64,000 nt of DNA. Source: Tautonia plasticadhaerens. Its GTDB lineage: Bacteria > Planctomycetota > Planctomycetia > Isosphaerales > Isosphaeraceae. Position numbers and translations under genes: made by a program. Positions 16,989 through 27,405 of this stretch are shown piece by piece. The stretch's first letter is position 1, and each line of letters starts with the position of its first letter. Location of the stretch: positions 2,728,001-2,792,000 of the forward strand of contig NZ_CP036426.1 of assembly GCF_007752535.1 (NCBI RefSeq), read 5' to 3'. A model generated the notes under the pieces. That model saw only the letters and a list, made by a program, of their open reading frames with translations, searched no databases and was not told where the DNA came from.

Positions 16989-18218
16989 TCAACGGCGGGG
17001 GCCGCTCCCGCCGGGCCCGGCCCGGATGCCCCGCCCCCGGGCCAGGGACCGGGAGCAGGCGCCGAGGGCGGCGATGAGGACGAGGGTGATCGAGGCGGGC
17101 TCGGGGACGGCGTTCGGACCCGACCCGCCCGGGACGCCGCCGCCGTCTCCGCCGTCGTCGGGGTCGGTCGTGCCGCCGTCGGACCCCCCGAAGTCGCTCG
17201 GGCGGAGCAGGAAGGCCCGGGAGATGCCGCCGAAGGTGCCGGTGCCGACGATCAGGCCGTCGGCGTTGATCGCCGAGGCGACCTGGAGGATCCAGCCGGT
17301 GTCGGGCTCGAGCAGGGAATTCAGGTCGACCATGCCCCCCTCGGCGGTCCAGAGGAAGGCCCTCGAGCCGCCCCCCATGGAGGACAGGCCGACCACGTGC
17401 CCCAGGGCGTTGACGGACAGGCCCTGGCTGGAGTGGCCGCCGGGCAGGACCCCCAGGGCGGCCAGCTCGCCCGCCCGGCCGATGAAGGCGATCTCGGAGC
17501 CCGACGAGTCGGTCGCGTGTCCGGTGATCAGGCCGTCGTCATTGATCGCCCGGGCCACGCTGGCGCCCCCGCCGGGCAGGGTGCCGGCGAAGCGGATCCC
17601 CTGACCGTCGGCGATGAAGGCGCGGTTGATCCCCCAGCGGTCCTGGGCCTGGCCGACCACGTGCCCCAGGCCGTTGATGCCGAAGGCCCGGCTCGACTGC
17701 CCGCCGGGCAGGAGCCCCAGCTCGACGAACTCCCCACCGGCGTCGATCCGGAAGGCGACGGCCCTGCCGTCGGCCCGGTTGCCGGTGCCGGCGATCTCGC
17801 CGCCGTCGTTGATCGCGACGGCCTCGCTCCAGCTGCCGCCGGGCAGGGTGCCCAGGTCGGCCATCTCGCCCCCGTCGGCCCGGAAGGCCCGGGGACGGCC
17901 GGTGTCGTAGTCGCTGACGCCGACCACCACGCCCCCGCCGTTGATCCCCAGGCCGCTGCTCCTCCCCGACAGGCCGGCGAGCGATCCCAACCCCACGATG
18001 CCCCCCCCGGCGTCCCCCCGGAAGGCCTGCATCACCCCCTCGGAGTCGGCGGCGCCGGCGATCGCGCCCGAGGCGTTGATCGCTATCCCCATGCTCCGGG
18101 TCAGGGAGCCCGAAGGGCCGAGGTCCGTGATCGCATAGGGCGAGAGCGTCCCGGCCTCGACCCGAGGGGGCATCAGCCAGGCCACCATCACCAGGACGAG
18201 CGGGGCCAGCCTTCGCAT
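16989..18218 (-). CDS. HAF-repeat extracellular protein with PEP-CTERM anchor
   Basis: The ATG at 18218 gives 409 residues, with a signal peptide (RRLAPLVLVMVAWLMPPRVEA). A TTG at 18263 would give a longer form without a better signal. The mature part is a run of about seven to eight repeats of roughly 40 residues, each with an A-IN--G-I-G pattern and LG-LPGG (for example LGTLPGGSWSEAVAIND). This is the HAF family, probably a beta-propeller-like fold. The C-terminus has VPEPAS, a hydrophobic helix and an Arg-rich end, the exosortase sorting signal. The exosortase is not in this window. Confidence 0.88.
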   Translation of the reverse strand: MRRLAPLVLVMVAWLMPPRVEAGTLSPYAITDLGPSGSLTRSMGIAINASGAIAGAADSEGVMQAFRGDAGGGIVGLGSLAGLSGRSSGLGINGGGVVVGVSDYDTGRPRAFRADGGEMADLGTLPGGSWSEAVAINDGGEIAGTGNRADGRAVAFRIDAGGEFVELGLLPGGQSSRAFGINGLGHVVGQAQDRWGINRAFIADGQGIRFAGTLPGGGASVARAINDDGLITGHATDSSGSEIAFIGRAGELAALGVLPGGHSSQGLSVNALGHVVGLSSMGGGSRAFLWTAEGGMVDLNSLLEPDTGWILQVASAINADGLIVGTGTFGGISRAFLLRPSDFGGSDGGTTDPDDGGDGGGVPGGSGPNAVPEPASITLVLIAALGACSRSLARGRGIRAGPGGSGPRR

Positions 18219-18393
18219 GACGACACACCAATCTCGGCGCCGATCACAGTCTCCTGAAACCAACCATCACTCAAACCTATCCCACCCCGTGATCGCACAA
18301 CAAGGAAAAAATCAATGAAATCGGGCGCCTTCCAATGATTGCACGCATTGATTTCAGCTCCCGGGCGTCGGGCGGGGGGCGGGTCCGGGTCCC

Positions 18394-18423
18394 TTGTTCG
18401 GCGTCGGGTGGGGGCCGTATAGT
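18394..18423 (+). promoter_or_regulatory. Candidate sigma-70 promoter for the 18480-21914 operon
   Basis: TTGTTC (18394-18399) and TATAGT (18418-18423) lie 18 bases apart, 57 bases upstream of the first ATG. The surrounding 18240-18340 stretch is unusually AT-rich for this genome, as expected for a divergent promoter region. Confidence 0.55.
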
Positions 18424-18479
18424 TCAACGATCCGCCCTCGGTCGGTTCGGACGGAGCCGGTGCCGGAGCCCCCCCGATC

Positions 18480-19319
18480 ATGCCCCCTCGCCTGGTCTCG
18501 CTCGGGATCCTCGTCTTCTGGGCCGTCTCGGCCTCCAGCCTGCTGGTGCGGGACGTGCTGCCGGATCTGCTGGTCGGCCCGCCGCCGGACCTCCGGGACA
18601 TCGCCCGGGCCGGGGAGCGGGACGCCTCGTCGCGCTGGACGCTGCTGGTGGGCGACCCCGTCGGCGACCCGGGGGACCTCCGGGCCGTCGGCCAGGCGAC
18701 CACCGAGACGACGAGTCGGGGGGACGGCCACGTCCGGTTCGGGAGCACCGTGACCTTCGACGCGGGGGCGCTGCTGGAGCAGACGCCGCTGAGGTCGGCC
18801 GGGGGGGAGCGGCTGGAGGTCACCAGCGTGCTGGACGTCGACGGCTCGGGCAACCTCAGCGGGCTCCGGTCGGAGGTCCGGGTCGAGGGCGACGAGGACT
18901 CGCTGCTGGTGCTCGAGGGCCACCTGGAGGACGACTCCATCGCGATCACCGCGCGGGGGCCGATGCTGATCTTCGGCAAGCGGACCTTCCGCTTCCCCTA
19001 TCAGGCCCGGGGGATGGTGCAGAACGCGATGGCGCCGCTGGACCGGATCCCGGGCCTGCACGTCGGCCAGCGCTGGGAGAGCCGGGTGGTCAGCCCGCTG
19101 ACCGGTCGGGTGGAGGTGGTGCACGTCGAGGTCACCGACCGCAACGTGATGGTCCCCTGGGGGGACGAGCTGGTGCCGACCTTCCTGCTCGTCTCCCGGA
19201 TGAACACCGGGATGGGGGAGGCCCGCGCCCGGACCTGGGCCCGGGCCTCCGACGGCCTGGTGCTCCGCCAGGAAGTGCCGCTGGTGCTGGTCACCCTGAT
19301 GCTGGAGCGCCAGCCCTGA
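18480..19319 (+). CDS. Unknown exported or membrane-anchored protein upstream of an ABC exporter
   Basis: The 279-residue protein has an N-terminal hydrophobic segment (LVSLGILVFWAVSASSLLV), then a soluble region that is mostly beta-like with alternating polar and hydrophobic residues. It includes GMVQNAMAPLDRIPGLHVGQRWESRVVSPLTG and ends with LVLVTLMLERQP. I do not recognise a family. It shares the promoter region and strand with the ABC ATPase that starts 46 bases after its stop, so it may be an accessory component of that transporter. No cysteine lipobox is seen. Confidence 0.7.
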   Translation: MPPRLVSLGILVFWAVSASSLLVRDVLPDLLVGPPPDLRDIARAGERDASSRWTLLVGDPVGDPGDLRAVGQATTETTSRGDGHVRFGSTVTFDAGALLEQTPLRSAGGERLEVTSVLDVDGSGNLSGLRSEVRVEGDEDSLLVLEGHLEDDSIAITARGPMLIFGKRTFRFPYQARGMVQNAMAPLDRIPGLHVGQRWESRVVSPLTGRVEVVHVEVTDRNVMVPWGDELVPTFLLVSRMNTGMGEARARTWARASDGLVLRQEVPLVLVTLMLERQP

Positions 19320-19365
19320 CGCCCGACCCGAACGACGACCGCCGGGCCGACCCGGGGAGGCGGCG

Positions 19366-20166
19366 ATGATCGAGCTGATCGGCGTGACGAAGGCCTTCGG
19401 CCGCAAGCGGGCCGTCGACGGGCTGGACCTGGCGGTCCGCCCCGGCGAGCTGTTCGCGTTCCTCGGGCCCAACGGCGCCGGCAAGACCACGACGATCAAG
19501 ATGATCTGCGGGCTCCTGTCCCCCTCCGGCGGCATCGTCCGGATCGGCGGCTTCCCCGCCTCCAGCCGGGAGGCCCGCCAGCTGATCGCCTACGTCCCCG
19601 ACCAGCCTTACCTGTACGAGAAGCTCACCGGCCGGGAGTTCCTCCGGTTCGTCGTCGAGATGTATGGGCTGGAGCGCCGCCGGGCCTCGGCGAAGATCGA
19701 GGAGCTGGTCGACGTCTTCGAGATGGGGGACTACGTCGACGAGCTCTGCGAGAACTACTCGCACGGCATGAAGCAGCGGGTCGTCTTCGCCTCGGCCCTG
19801 GTGCACGAGCCGAGGGTGCTGATCGTCGACGAGCCGCTCGTGGGGCTCGACCCCCGGAGCGGCCGGATCGTCAAGGATCTGTTCCTCTCCCAGGCCCGAT
19901 CGGGCGTGGCCGTGCTGATGTCGACGCACCTGCTGTCGATCGCCGAGGAGCTGGCCGACACGATCGGCATCATCGACCGGGGCAAGATGCTGATGACCGG
20001 CTCCCTGGCCGAGATCCGGGAGCGTTCCCAGATGCACGGGCCGCTGGAGGACCTGTTCCTGAAGCTGACCGGGGGGGACCGCCCCCGACCGTCGGCCTCC
20101 CGCAACGGCTCCGCGACGGCCGAAATCGACACCGAGCCGATCGAGCTGGGGGACCGCCAGCCGTGA
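19366..20166 (+). CDS. ABC transporter ATP-binding protein (ABC-2 exporter type)
   Basis: This 266-residue ATPase has Walker [10 protein letters not shown] at 34-42, a signature variant YSHGMKQRVVFASAL near 130-145, Walker B VLIVDEPLVGLDP, and the H-loop MSTHLL. The CcmA/NatA-like profile is typical of ABC-2 exporters. A 20-30 residue C-terminal extension (RPSASRNGSATAEIDTEP) is unusual but low-complexity. The downstream permease begins at a GTG overlapping its stop codon, so the pair is translationally coupled. Confidence 0.92.
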   Translation: MIELIGVTKAFGRKRAVDGLDLAVRPGELFAFLGPNGAGKTTTIKMICGLLSPSGGIVRIGGFPASSREARQLIAYVPDQPYLYEKLTGREFLRFVVEMYGLERRRASAKIEELVDVFEMGDYVDELCENYSHGMKQRVVFASALVHEPRVLIVDEPLVGLDPRSGRIVKDLFLSQARSGVAVLMSTHLLSIAEELADTIGIIDRGKMLMTGSLAEIRERSQMHGPLEDLFLKLTGGDRPRPSASRNGSATAEIDTEPIELGDRQP

Positions 20167-21914
20167 CCAGACGCCCCGACGCCCCTCCCCCCCCGCCGAT
20201 GGCCCCCCCCCGCCGGGTCGCCCGGGGGTTCGGCTTCCTCCGCGGCCGGCTGATGGCCAACCACGGCAGCATCCTCCTCTCGCAGTCGCTGCTGAGGCTC
20301 TCCACTGTCGTCGTCTGCTCGGCCGTCTTCTGGGCCGGCCTGTTCCTGCTCTTCTTCGAGGGCTTCCGCTTCCTCGACGACTACGTCCAGGTCACCAACG
20401 AGATCGTCGAGTACCTCTTCAGCGTCTTCTTCCTGTCGCTGCTGATCATGCTCCTCGCCTCGACGGGCATCATCCTCTATGCGTCGCTCTTCCGGAGCCG
20501 GGAGGCGTACTTCCTGCTCGCCACCCCGGCACCGGAGGACCGGGTCTTCTCCCACAAGTTCATCGAGGCCATGGCCTTCTCCTCCTGGGGCTTCCTGCTG
20601 CTGGGGAGCCCGATGATGGTGGCCTACGGCATCACCTCGATGGCCCCCTGGCCGTTCTACCCGATCGCGCTGGCGTTTCACCTGGCCTTCGTGGCGATCC
20701 CCGGGGGCGTCGGCGCGGTGGCGGCGATCCTGCTGGCGAACCTGCTGCCCCGGCAGCGGAAGACGGTGCTGGTCGGCTCCGGGGTGCTGGTCGTGGCGGG
20801 GCTCGCCTACACGGGGTTGCAGGTCTGGACGACGCCGGGGTCGACCCTCTCCAGCGAATGGATGAACGCCCTGCTCGGCCGCCTGGAGTTCAGCACCAAC
20901 CACCTGCTGCCCAGCCGATGGATCGCCGCGGGGCTGCTCCGGTCGGCCCGGGGGGAGTGGGGGGACGGCCTGTTCTACCTGATGGTGACCGCCTCCCACG
21001 CGATGCTCGCCTACCTGGCGGCGGCGGTGGTGGCGAGGGACCTCTACCGGGTCGGCTACGGCCGGGTGCTCGGCGGCCGGTCGGCCCGCCGCCACTTCGG
21101 CTGGTACGGCGCCGACGCCGCCTTCCACCGCCTCTTCGGCTTCATCGCCGAGCCGATCCGCCTGCTGATCCTCAAGGACCTCCGCACCTTCCGGAGGGAC
21201 CCGACCCAGTGGTCGCAGTTCCTGATCTTCTTCGGGCTGCTGGCGTTCTACTTCGTCAACATCCGACGGCTCGGCTACGACGTGCAGAGCCCCTACTTCC
21301 GCAACCTGCTGGGCTTCCTGAACCTGGCGGTCACGGCCCTGATCCTGTCGACCTTCACCAGCCGGTTCATCTTCCCGATGCTCTCGCTGGAGGGGCGCAA
21401 CCTCTGGCTGCTGGGGCTGTTCCCGGTGCCGAGGCGGTCGATCATCTGGGGCAAGTTCGCCTTCGCGGCGGGCATCTCGCTGGTGGCCACCGAGGTCCTG
21501 ATCCTGCTGAGCGGCCTGATGCTCAAGGTCGGCGGCGTGATGCTCGCCCTGCACGCGGCGATCGTGGCCGTGCTCTGCTTCGGGCTGTCGGCCATCAGCG
21601 TCGGCCTCGGCGCGAGGCTGCCGAACCTCCGCGAGGAGGACCCCTCCAAGATCGCCGCCGGCTTCGGCGGGACGCTGAACCTGCTGGTCAGCCTCGCCTT
21701 CATCGTGCTGGTGATCGGCCCCCCGGCGGTCCTCAGCCACCTCTACTTCGCCGGCCGGGGCTCGGACATCTACCAGGTGATCGGCCGCCGGTCGGAGGGG
21801 GTGCTCCACACCCGATTGCTCCTCGCCGCGGGGGTCAGCCTCCTCGTCGGCGCCGTCGCCACGATCGTCCCCATGCGGATCGGCATCCGGGCCTTCGAGC
21901 GGATGGAGTGCTGA
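20163..21914 (+). CDS. Large ABC-2-type permease, polytopic membrane protein
   Basis: The 583-residue protein starts at a GTG at 20163 (GTGA overlap). About twelve hydrophobic segments are visible, including LSTVVVCSAVFWAGLFLLFFEGF, SVFFLSLLIMLLASTGIILYASLF and VALALHAAIVAVLCFGLSAISVGLG-like stretches. A charged cytoplasmic loop (ILKDLRTFRRDPTQWSQFLIFFG) sits before the second half. This layout is seen in large planctomycete ABC permeases that partner a CcmA-like ATPase. The cargo is unknown. Confidence 0.85.
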   Translation: MTRRPDAPPPPPMAPPRRVARGFGFLRGRLMANHGSILLSQSLLRLSTVVVCSAVFWAGLFLLFFEGFRFLDDYVQVTNEIVEYLFSVFFLSLLIMLLASTGIILYASLFRSREAYFLLATPAPEDRVFSHKFIEAMAFSSWGFLLLGSPMMVAYGITSMAPWPFYPIALAFHLAFVAIPGGVGAVAAILLANLLPRQRKTVLVGSGVLVVAGLAYTGLQVWTTPGSTLSSEWMNALLGRLEFSTNHLLPSRWIAAGLLRSARGEWGDGLFYLMVTASHAMLAYLAAAVVARDLYRVGYGRVLGGRSARRHFGWYGADAAFHRLFGFIAEPIRLLILKDLRTFRRDPTQWSQFLIFFGLLAFYFVNIRRLGYDVQSPYFRNLLGFLNLAVTALILSTFTSRFIFPMLSLEGRNLWLLGLFPVPRRSIIWGKFAFAAGISLVATEVLILLSGLMLKVGGVMLALHAAIVAVLCFGLSAISVGLGARLPNLREEDPSKIAAGFGGTLNLLVSLAFIVLVIGPPAVLSHLYFAGRGSDIYQVIGRRSEGVLHTRLLLAAGVSLLVGAVATIVPMRIGIRAFERMEC

Positions 21915-21986
21915 CGGCCCATCCCGCATCGCCCCCGGGCGCTTGCCGGCCCCCGAGCCCTGACGCCCTCCCGGACGCACCCTCGA

Positions 21987-22012
21987 CCCGATCGGCGGCG
22001 CGGCCGATCGGG
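21987..22012 (+). terminator. 10-bp GC hairpin after the ABC permease (possible terminator)
   Basis: CCCGATCGGC and GCCGATCGGG form a perfect stem around GGCGCG, 73 bases after the permease stop and before the mqnA promoter. No T-tract follows, so it would be an imperfect intrinsic terminator. Confidence 0.45.
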
Positions 22013-22035
22013 CCGGACGCCTCCCTCTGGCGGCC

Positions 22036-22064
22036 TTGTTGGGACGGGGCCGGGCGCCTATAAT
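22036..22064 (+). promoter_or_regulatory. Strong sigma-70 promoter for mqnA
   Basis: TTGTTG (22036-22041) and a perfect TATAAT (22059-22064) are separated by exactly 17 bases. This is the best consensus promoter I found in the window. The expected start site near 22071 falls inside the palindrome at 22068-22083. Confidence 0.75.
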
Positions 22065-22067
22065 CCG

Positions 22068-22083
22068 TTCAGAAGTTTCTGAA
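22068..22083. promoter_or_regulatory. Candidate operator palindrome at the mqnA transcription start
   Basis: TTCAGAA-GT-TTCTGAA is a perfect 7-bp inverted repeat with a two-base centre. It sits four bases after the -10 box, where a bound repressor would block initiation. The sequence is AT-rich in a GC-rich genome. The regulator is not identified. Confidence 0.55.
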
Positions 22084-22926
22084 ACCGCAACCCGTCCTGT
22101 CCAAGGGGGGAGGCCCCGGGTTTGTTGCCGATAAGCCAGTCGGGATTCCGCCCGAGACCGCTCCGGGTGGGTGCCGTGAGGTACCTGAACGCGAAGCCGC
22201 TCTATTTCGGGCTCGGGGCGATCGCTCCCGGGGTCCGGCTGGAGATGGACCTGCCGAGCCGGCTGGCCGACCGCCTGGGCTCCGGGGCGCTGGACGTGGC
22301 GTTGATCCCGTCGGTCGAGTATCTTCGGGGGGCGCAGCTCGGCTACCGGATCCTGCCGGGGTTCGCCATCGCCTCCGGCGGGCCGGTGCGGAGCGTCAAG
22401 CTCTACAGCCGGGTGCCGTTCGACCGGATCGACCGCCTCGCGCTGGACGAAGGGTCCCGGACCAGCCAGGCGCTGGCCCGGGTCTGGTTGGCCGAGGCCC
22501 ACGGGGTCCGGCCAACGCTCGTCGAATCCCTGCCGATGGGGGTGCCGGTGCAGGAGAGCACGGCCGATGCCGTCCTGCTCATCGGCGACCGGGCGATGCG
22601 GGACCCGGACGAGCCCTTCCACGCCGTGGTCGACCTGGCCGAGGCCTGGAAGGGCCTGACCGGCCTGCCCTTCGTCTTCGCCCTCTGGGTGGCCCGGGAG
22701 GGCGTCGACCTGGGGGATTTGCCCGAGATCCTCGCCCGGTGCCGCTCCGAGGGCCTGGCCCACGTGGACCGGATCGCCGACGAGGTCGGGCCGGGGCTCG
22801 GCCTGACCCGGGGCGAGTGCATCGACTACCTGACCCGGAATATCTCGTACGATCTGGGCGAGTCGGAGGTCACCGCCCTCCGCCTGTTCGCCCGGAAGGC
22901 CGCCGCGCTGGGGCTCGCCCCGGAGG

Positions 22927-24057
<1,131 letters not shown>

Positions 24058-24153
24058 GGCGAGGCGCCTCGCCTCGACGGTTCGGACCGACATCCCGAGG
24101 CCCGCTCGACCGCCCGGTCGGTCGGGCCTCGGCGGTGCTCAAGGGGGCGATCC

Positions 24154-24182
24154 TTCCAGGCGAGGGGCGCGGCCGCTAAAAT
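24154..24182 (+). promoter_or_regulatory. Weak candidate promoter for the NatA-like operon
   Basis: TTCCAG (24154-24159) and TAAAAT (24177-24182) are 17 bases apart, about 70 bases before the ATPase ATG. The -35 box is poor; the -10 is five of six. Confidence 0.35.
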
Positions 24183-24252
24183 GGCCTAGATTCCCACATC
24201 GGGCGGCACCAAGGCGCCCTCCCTTCCCCCTTCGCCCGGTCGAGCGGCCCCG

Positions 24253-25011
24253 ATGATCCAGGTCGAGCACCTCAGCAAGGCGTTCCTCGACTACCGGAGG
24301 GGCTGGATCCCCGCGGTGGACGACGTGAGCTTCGCGTGCGAGCCGGGGGAGATCTTCGGCCTGCTCGGCCCCAACGGGGCGGGCAAGACGACCACGCTCC
24401 GGATCCTGAGCACGGTCCTGAGGCCCACCGCCGGCCGGGCGATCGTCGCCGGGCACGACGTGGTGGCCGAGCCGGGGGAGGTCCGCACCCGGATCGGCTT
24501 CATGTCGGCCAACACCGGCGTATATGATCGCATGTCGGCCTGGGAACTCGTCGAATACTTCGGCCGGCTCTACGGCATCGAACGCGAGCCGCTCCGGGAG
24601 CGCATGGAGCGGCTCTTCGGCTGGCTCCAGATGGACGACTTCCGCGACGTGCTCGGCTCGAAGATGTCGACCGGCATGAGGCAGAAGGTCTCGATCGCCC
24701 GCACGATCGTCCACGACCCGCCGGTCCTGATCTTCGACGAGCCGACCTCGGGGCTCGACGTGCTGGTGGCCCGGGCCGTCATGCTGAAGATCGCCGAGCT
24801 GCGGGACCGGGGCAAGACGATCATCTTCTCCACGCACTCGATGCAGGAGGTCTCCAAGCTCTGCGACCGCGTCGCCATCATCTACAAGGGCCGGCTCCAG
24901 GCCGAGGGCCGGCCGACCGAACTGCTCGACCGCTTCGGCCAGCCCGACCTGGAGGAGCTGTTCTTCCACCTCGTCGAGCGGGCCGACCTCGGGGCCGTCG
25001 CCCCGACGTGA
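24253..25011 (+). CDS. NatA-like ABC ATPase
   Basis: The 252-residue ATPase has Walker [10 protein letters not shown] at 39-47, signature [15 protein letters not shown] near 138, Walker [14 protein letters not shown], and the H-loop STHSMQE. The MSTGM signature is typical of NatA/CcmA-type exporters. The downstream gene encodes a NatB-type permease fused to a CPBP protease, the usual partner. NatAB homologues export Na+ in Bacillus, but substrate assignment by homology is unsafe. Confidence 0.92.
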   Translation: MIQVEHLSKAFLDYRRGWIPAVDDVSFACEPGEIFGLLGPNGAGKTTTLRILSTVLRPTAGRAIVAGHDVVAEPGEVRTRIGFMSANTGVYDRMSAWELVEYFGRLYGIEREPLRERMERLFGWLQMDDFRDVLGSKMSTGMRQKVSIARTIVHDPPVLIFDEPTSGLDVLVARAVMLKIAELRDRGKTIIFSTHSMQEVSKLCDRVAIIYKGRLQAEGRPTELLDRFGQPDLEELFFHLVERADLGAVAPT

Positions 25012-25209
25012 GCCGGGGGCCCGCCGATCGGCCCCCCGGGTGCCGGGGCCGCGCTCTCCGGGGACGGGAGGCGTCCGGGGCCCGGGGACATCCGTCGCCG
25101 GTCCCACGGCCCGCCATCCAGCATCGCCCGCCGGCCACCGGCCCTCGGCCATCGGCCGCCCGACCCGGGCGCCGGCCGATCCCCGCAAACCCACCGAGCC
25201 CGCCGTACC

Positions 25210-27405
25210 ATGAGATGGTCCCGAATCCGACTGATCTTCGGCAGGGAGCTGCGTGACCAGCTCCGAGACCGCCGGACCCTCTTCATGATCTTCGGCCTGC
25301 CTGTGCTGCTCTACCCGATCCTCGGCTTCACGGTGAAGGAGCTGACCGCGGCCTTCGAGCAGAAGCCGAGGAACGTGGTCGTCGTCGGTGCCGAGCACCT
25401 GCCGGAGCAGCCTCCGCTGCTCCAGGAGGACGGGGCGGGGGGGGTCGGATTCGCCGGGGAGCTCTCGGCCGAGTTCGCCCCGGCGCCGATGTTCGTGCGG
25501 GCCGCCTCCTCGGAAGGCCCCTGGGGGGACCCGGAGCAGCAGCTGCTCGCCATGAGGAGGGGGCAGGTCGACGTGGTCGTCGAGATCCCCGGGGACGTCC
25601 GGGAGCAGATCGAGGCCGTGCAGCGGCCGACGATCAAGATCGCCTACCTCCGGTCCGACGAGCAGAGCCTGGCCACCTACCGGGACGTGGAGGAGATCAT
25701 CGCCCGGTGGCAGGACGCGATCGTCTCCCGGCGCCTCGCCGCCGACGAGAAGCCGGCCGAGTACGTCTCCCCGGTCGAGGTCGAGGGGGTGGATCTGGCC
25801 CGGCAGGTCACCGGGTCGTCCGCCTCGGGGGCGAGCATCTGGGCCCGAATCTTCCCGTTCCTGCTGGTGATGATGGCCCTCACCGGCGCCTTCTACCCGG
25901 CCATCGACCTCTGCGCCGGCGAGAAGGAGCGGGGGACGATGGAGACGCTGCTGATCAGCCCGGCCTACCGCAGCGAGATCGTCGTCGGCAAGTTCCTGAC
26001 CGTCATGGCCGCCAGCGCCGCCACGGCGCTGCTGAACCTGGCGAGCATGGGATTGACGATGGCCGTGCTCGGCCGGCAGCTCGCCGGCAGCCTCGGGCCC
26101 GGGGCCGAGGCGGGGCCGGGCTCCCCGCTCGACGAGCTGAGCCCGCCGTCCCTGACGGCCCTGGCGTGGATGGTCGTGCTGCTGATCCCGCTCTCGGGCT
26201 TCTTCAGCGCCGTCTGCCTGGCGCTGGCGGTGCTCGCCCGGAGCATGAAGGAGGGGCAGTATTACATGACGCCCCTCTACCTCGTCACCCTGCCCCTGAT
26301 CTTCCTCACGCTGATGCCCGGCGTGGAGCTGAACCCGTTCTACAGCCTGGTGCCGGTCACGGGCGTCTCGCTGCTCCTGAAGAAGCTGATCCTGGAGCAG
26401 TACGGCGAGGCGCAGTCGTACATCCTGCCCGTGCTGCTGTCGACGACCGTCTACGGCCTCGTCGCCCTGCGGTGGGCGGTCGGCCAGTTCCGGAGCGAGC
26501 AGGTGCTGTTCCGGGAGGCGGAGCGGTTCGACCTCGCCCTGTGGTTCCGGCACCTGGTCCGGGACCGGGGCCCGGTCCCCTCGGGGGGGCAGGCGATGGC
26601 CTGCTTCGCCCTCATCATCGCGCTGTCCTGGTACACGCAAATCCTCATCTCCGGGGCCGACCCGCTTGCCGGGCTGGCCCTGGGGCAGCTCGTCTTCATC
26701 CTGATGCCCCCGTTGGCGATGGCCCTGGTGTTCACCTCCAGCCCGAGGCGGACGCTCCGGCTCTCCTGGCCGGGCTGGTTGCCGCTGGCGCTGGGGGTCG
26801 GCCTGGCGGCGGCGCTCAACCCGGTGTCGAGCGAGCTGAGGCCGATCGTGATGGAGCTGTTCCCGATCCCCCCGGCGATCGAGCGGGCGTTGGAGGGGCT
26901 CCAGGAGGCGATCCCCGACCTCGCCACCGCGGTGCTGCTGCTGGCCGTCATCCCGGCGATCTGCGAGGAGGTGGCCTTCCGGGGCTACATCCTCTCGGGC
27001 CTGGAGACGGCGGCGTCGCGGTGGACGGCGATCGTGCTCTCGGCCTTCCTGTTCGGGTTCCTGCACGTGCTCATCAGCCTCTTCCAGCAGTTCTTCAACG
27101 CCACGCTGCTGGGCCTGGTGCTCGGCTGGATGGCCGTGCGGACGAGGAGCCTTCTGCCGGGGATCGCCTTCCACCTGACCAACAACGCCCTGGCCGTGCT
27201 CGGCCCGAGCCTGGCGGCCGGCTGGCTCTACCGGGACCGGGAGCTGTTCCTCTACCGCTGGCCCTGGGTGGCGCTGGGCGTGGTCGGCTCGGCGGCGATG
27301 CTCCTGGTCCTCTCCCGGGTCGGCTCCCCCGAGCCGGAGTCGGCCCCCCCGGCCGGGGCCCCCACCGGTCGGGAGACCCTCCCCTCCGACGCCGACCGAC
27401 GATGA
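25210..27405 (+). CDS. NatB-type ABC permease fused to a CPBP intramembrane protease
   Basis: The 731-residue protein has two parts. Residues 1 to about 420 are an ABC-2 permease (RELRDQLRDRRTLFMIFGLPVLLYPILG at the start, a long extracytoplasmic domain, then several helices with GEKERGTMETLLISP). The C-terminal part is a CPBP-family membrane protease, with EEVAFRG near residue 586, FLFGFLHVLISLFQQ, and HLTNN near 656, the expected glutamates, histidine and asparagine. The cytoplasmic loops are basic. It is paired with the preceding ATPase. The fusion recurs in planctomycetes as I recall; the protease substrate is unknown. Confidence 0.9.
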   Translation: MRWSRIRLIFGRELRDQLRDRRTLFMIFGLPVLLYPILGFTVKELTAAFEQKPRNVVVVGAEHLPEQPPLLQEDGAGGVGFAGELSAEFAPAPMFVRAASSEGPWGDPEQQLLAMRRGQVDVVVEIPGDVREQIEAVQRPTIKIAYLRSDEQSLATYRDVEEIIARWQDAIVSRRLAADEKPAEYVSPVEVEGVDLARQVTGSSASGASIWARIFPFLLVMMALTGAFYPAIDLCAGEKERGTMETLLISPAYRSEIVVGKFLTVMAASAATALLNLASMGLTMAVLGRQLAGSLGPGAEAGPGSPLDELSPPSLTALAWMVVLLIPLSGFFSAVCLALAVLARSMKEGQYYMTPLYLVTLPLIFLTLMPGVELNPFYSLVPVTGVSLLLKKLILEQYGEAQSYILPVLLSTTVYGLVALRWAVGQFRSEQVLFREAERFDLALWFRHLVRDRGPVPSGGQAMACFALIIALSWYTQILISGADPLAGLALGQLVFILMPPLAMALVFTSSPRRTLRLSWPGWLPLALGVGLAAALNPVSSELRPIVMELFPIPPAIERALEGLQEAIPDLATAVLLLAVIPAICEEVAFRGYILSGLETAASRWTAIVLSAFLFGFLHVLISLFQQFFNATLLGLVLGWMAVRTRSLLPGIAFHLTNNALAVLGPSLAAGWLYRDRELFLYRWPWVALGVVGSAAMLLVLSRVGSPEPESAPPAGAPTGRETLPSDADRR

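Noticed and set aside
18200-18257. A 19-codon minus-strand ORF overlapping the HAF-protein start
   Set aside because: AGGAG is only three bases from its GTG, too close for good initiation, and the peptide has no feature of interest.
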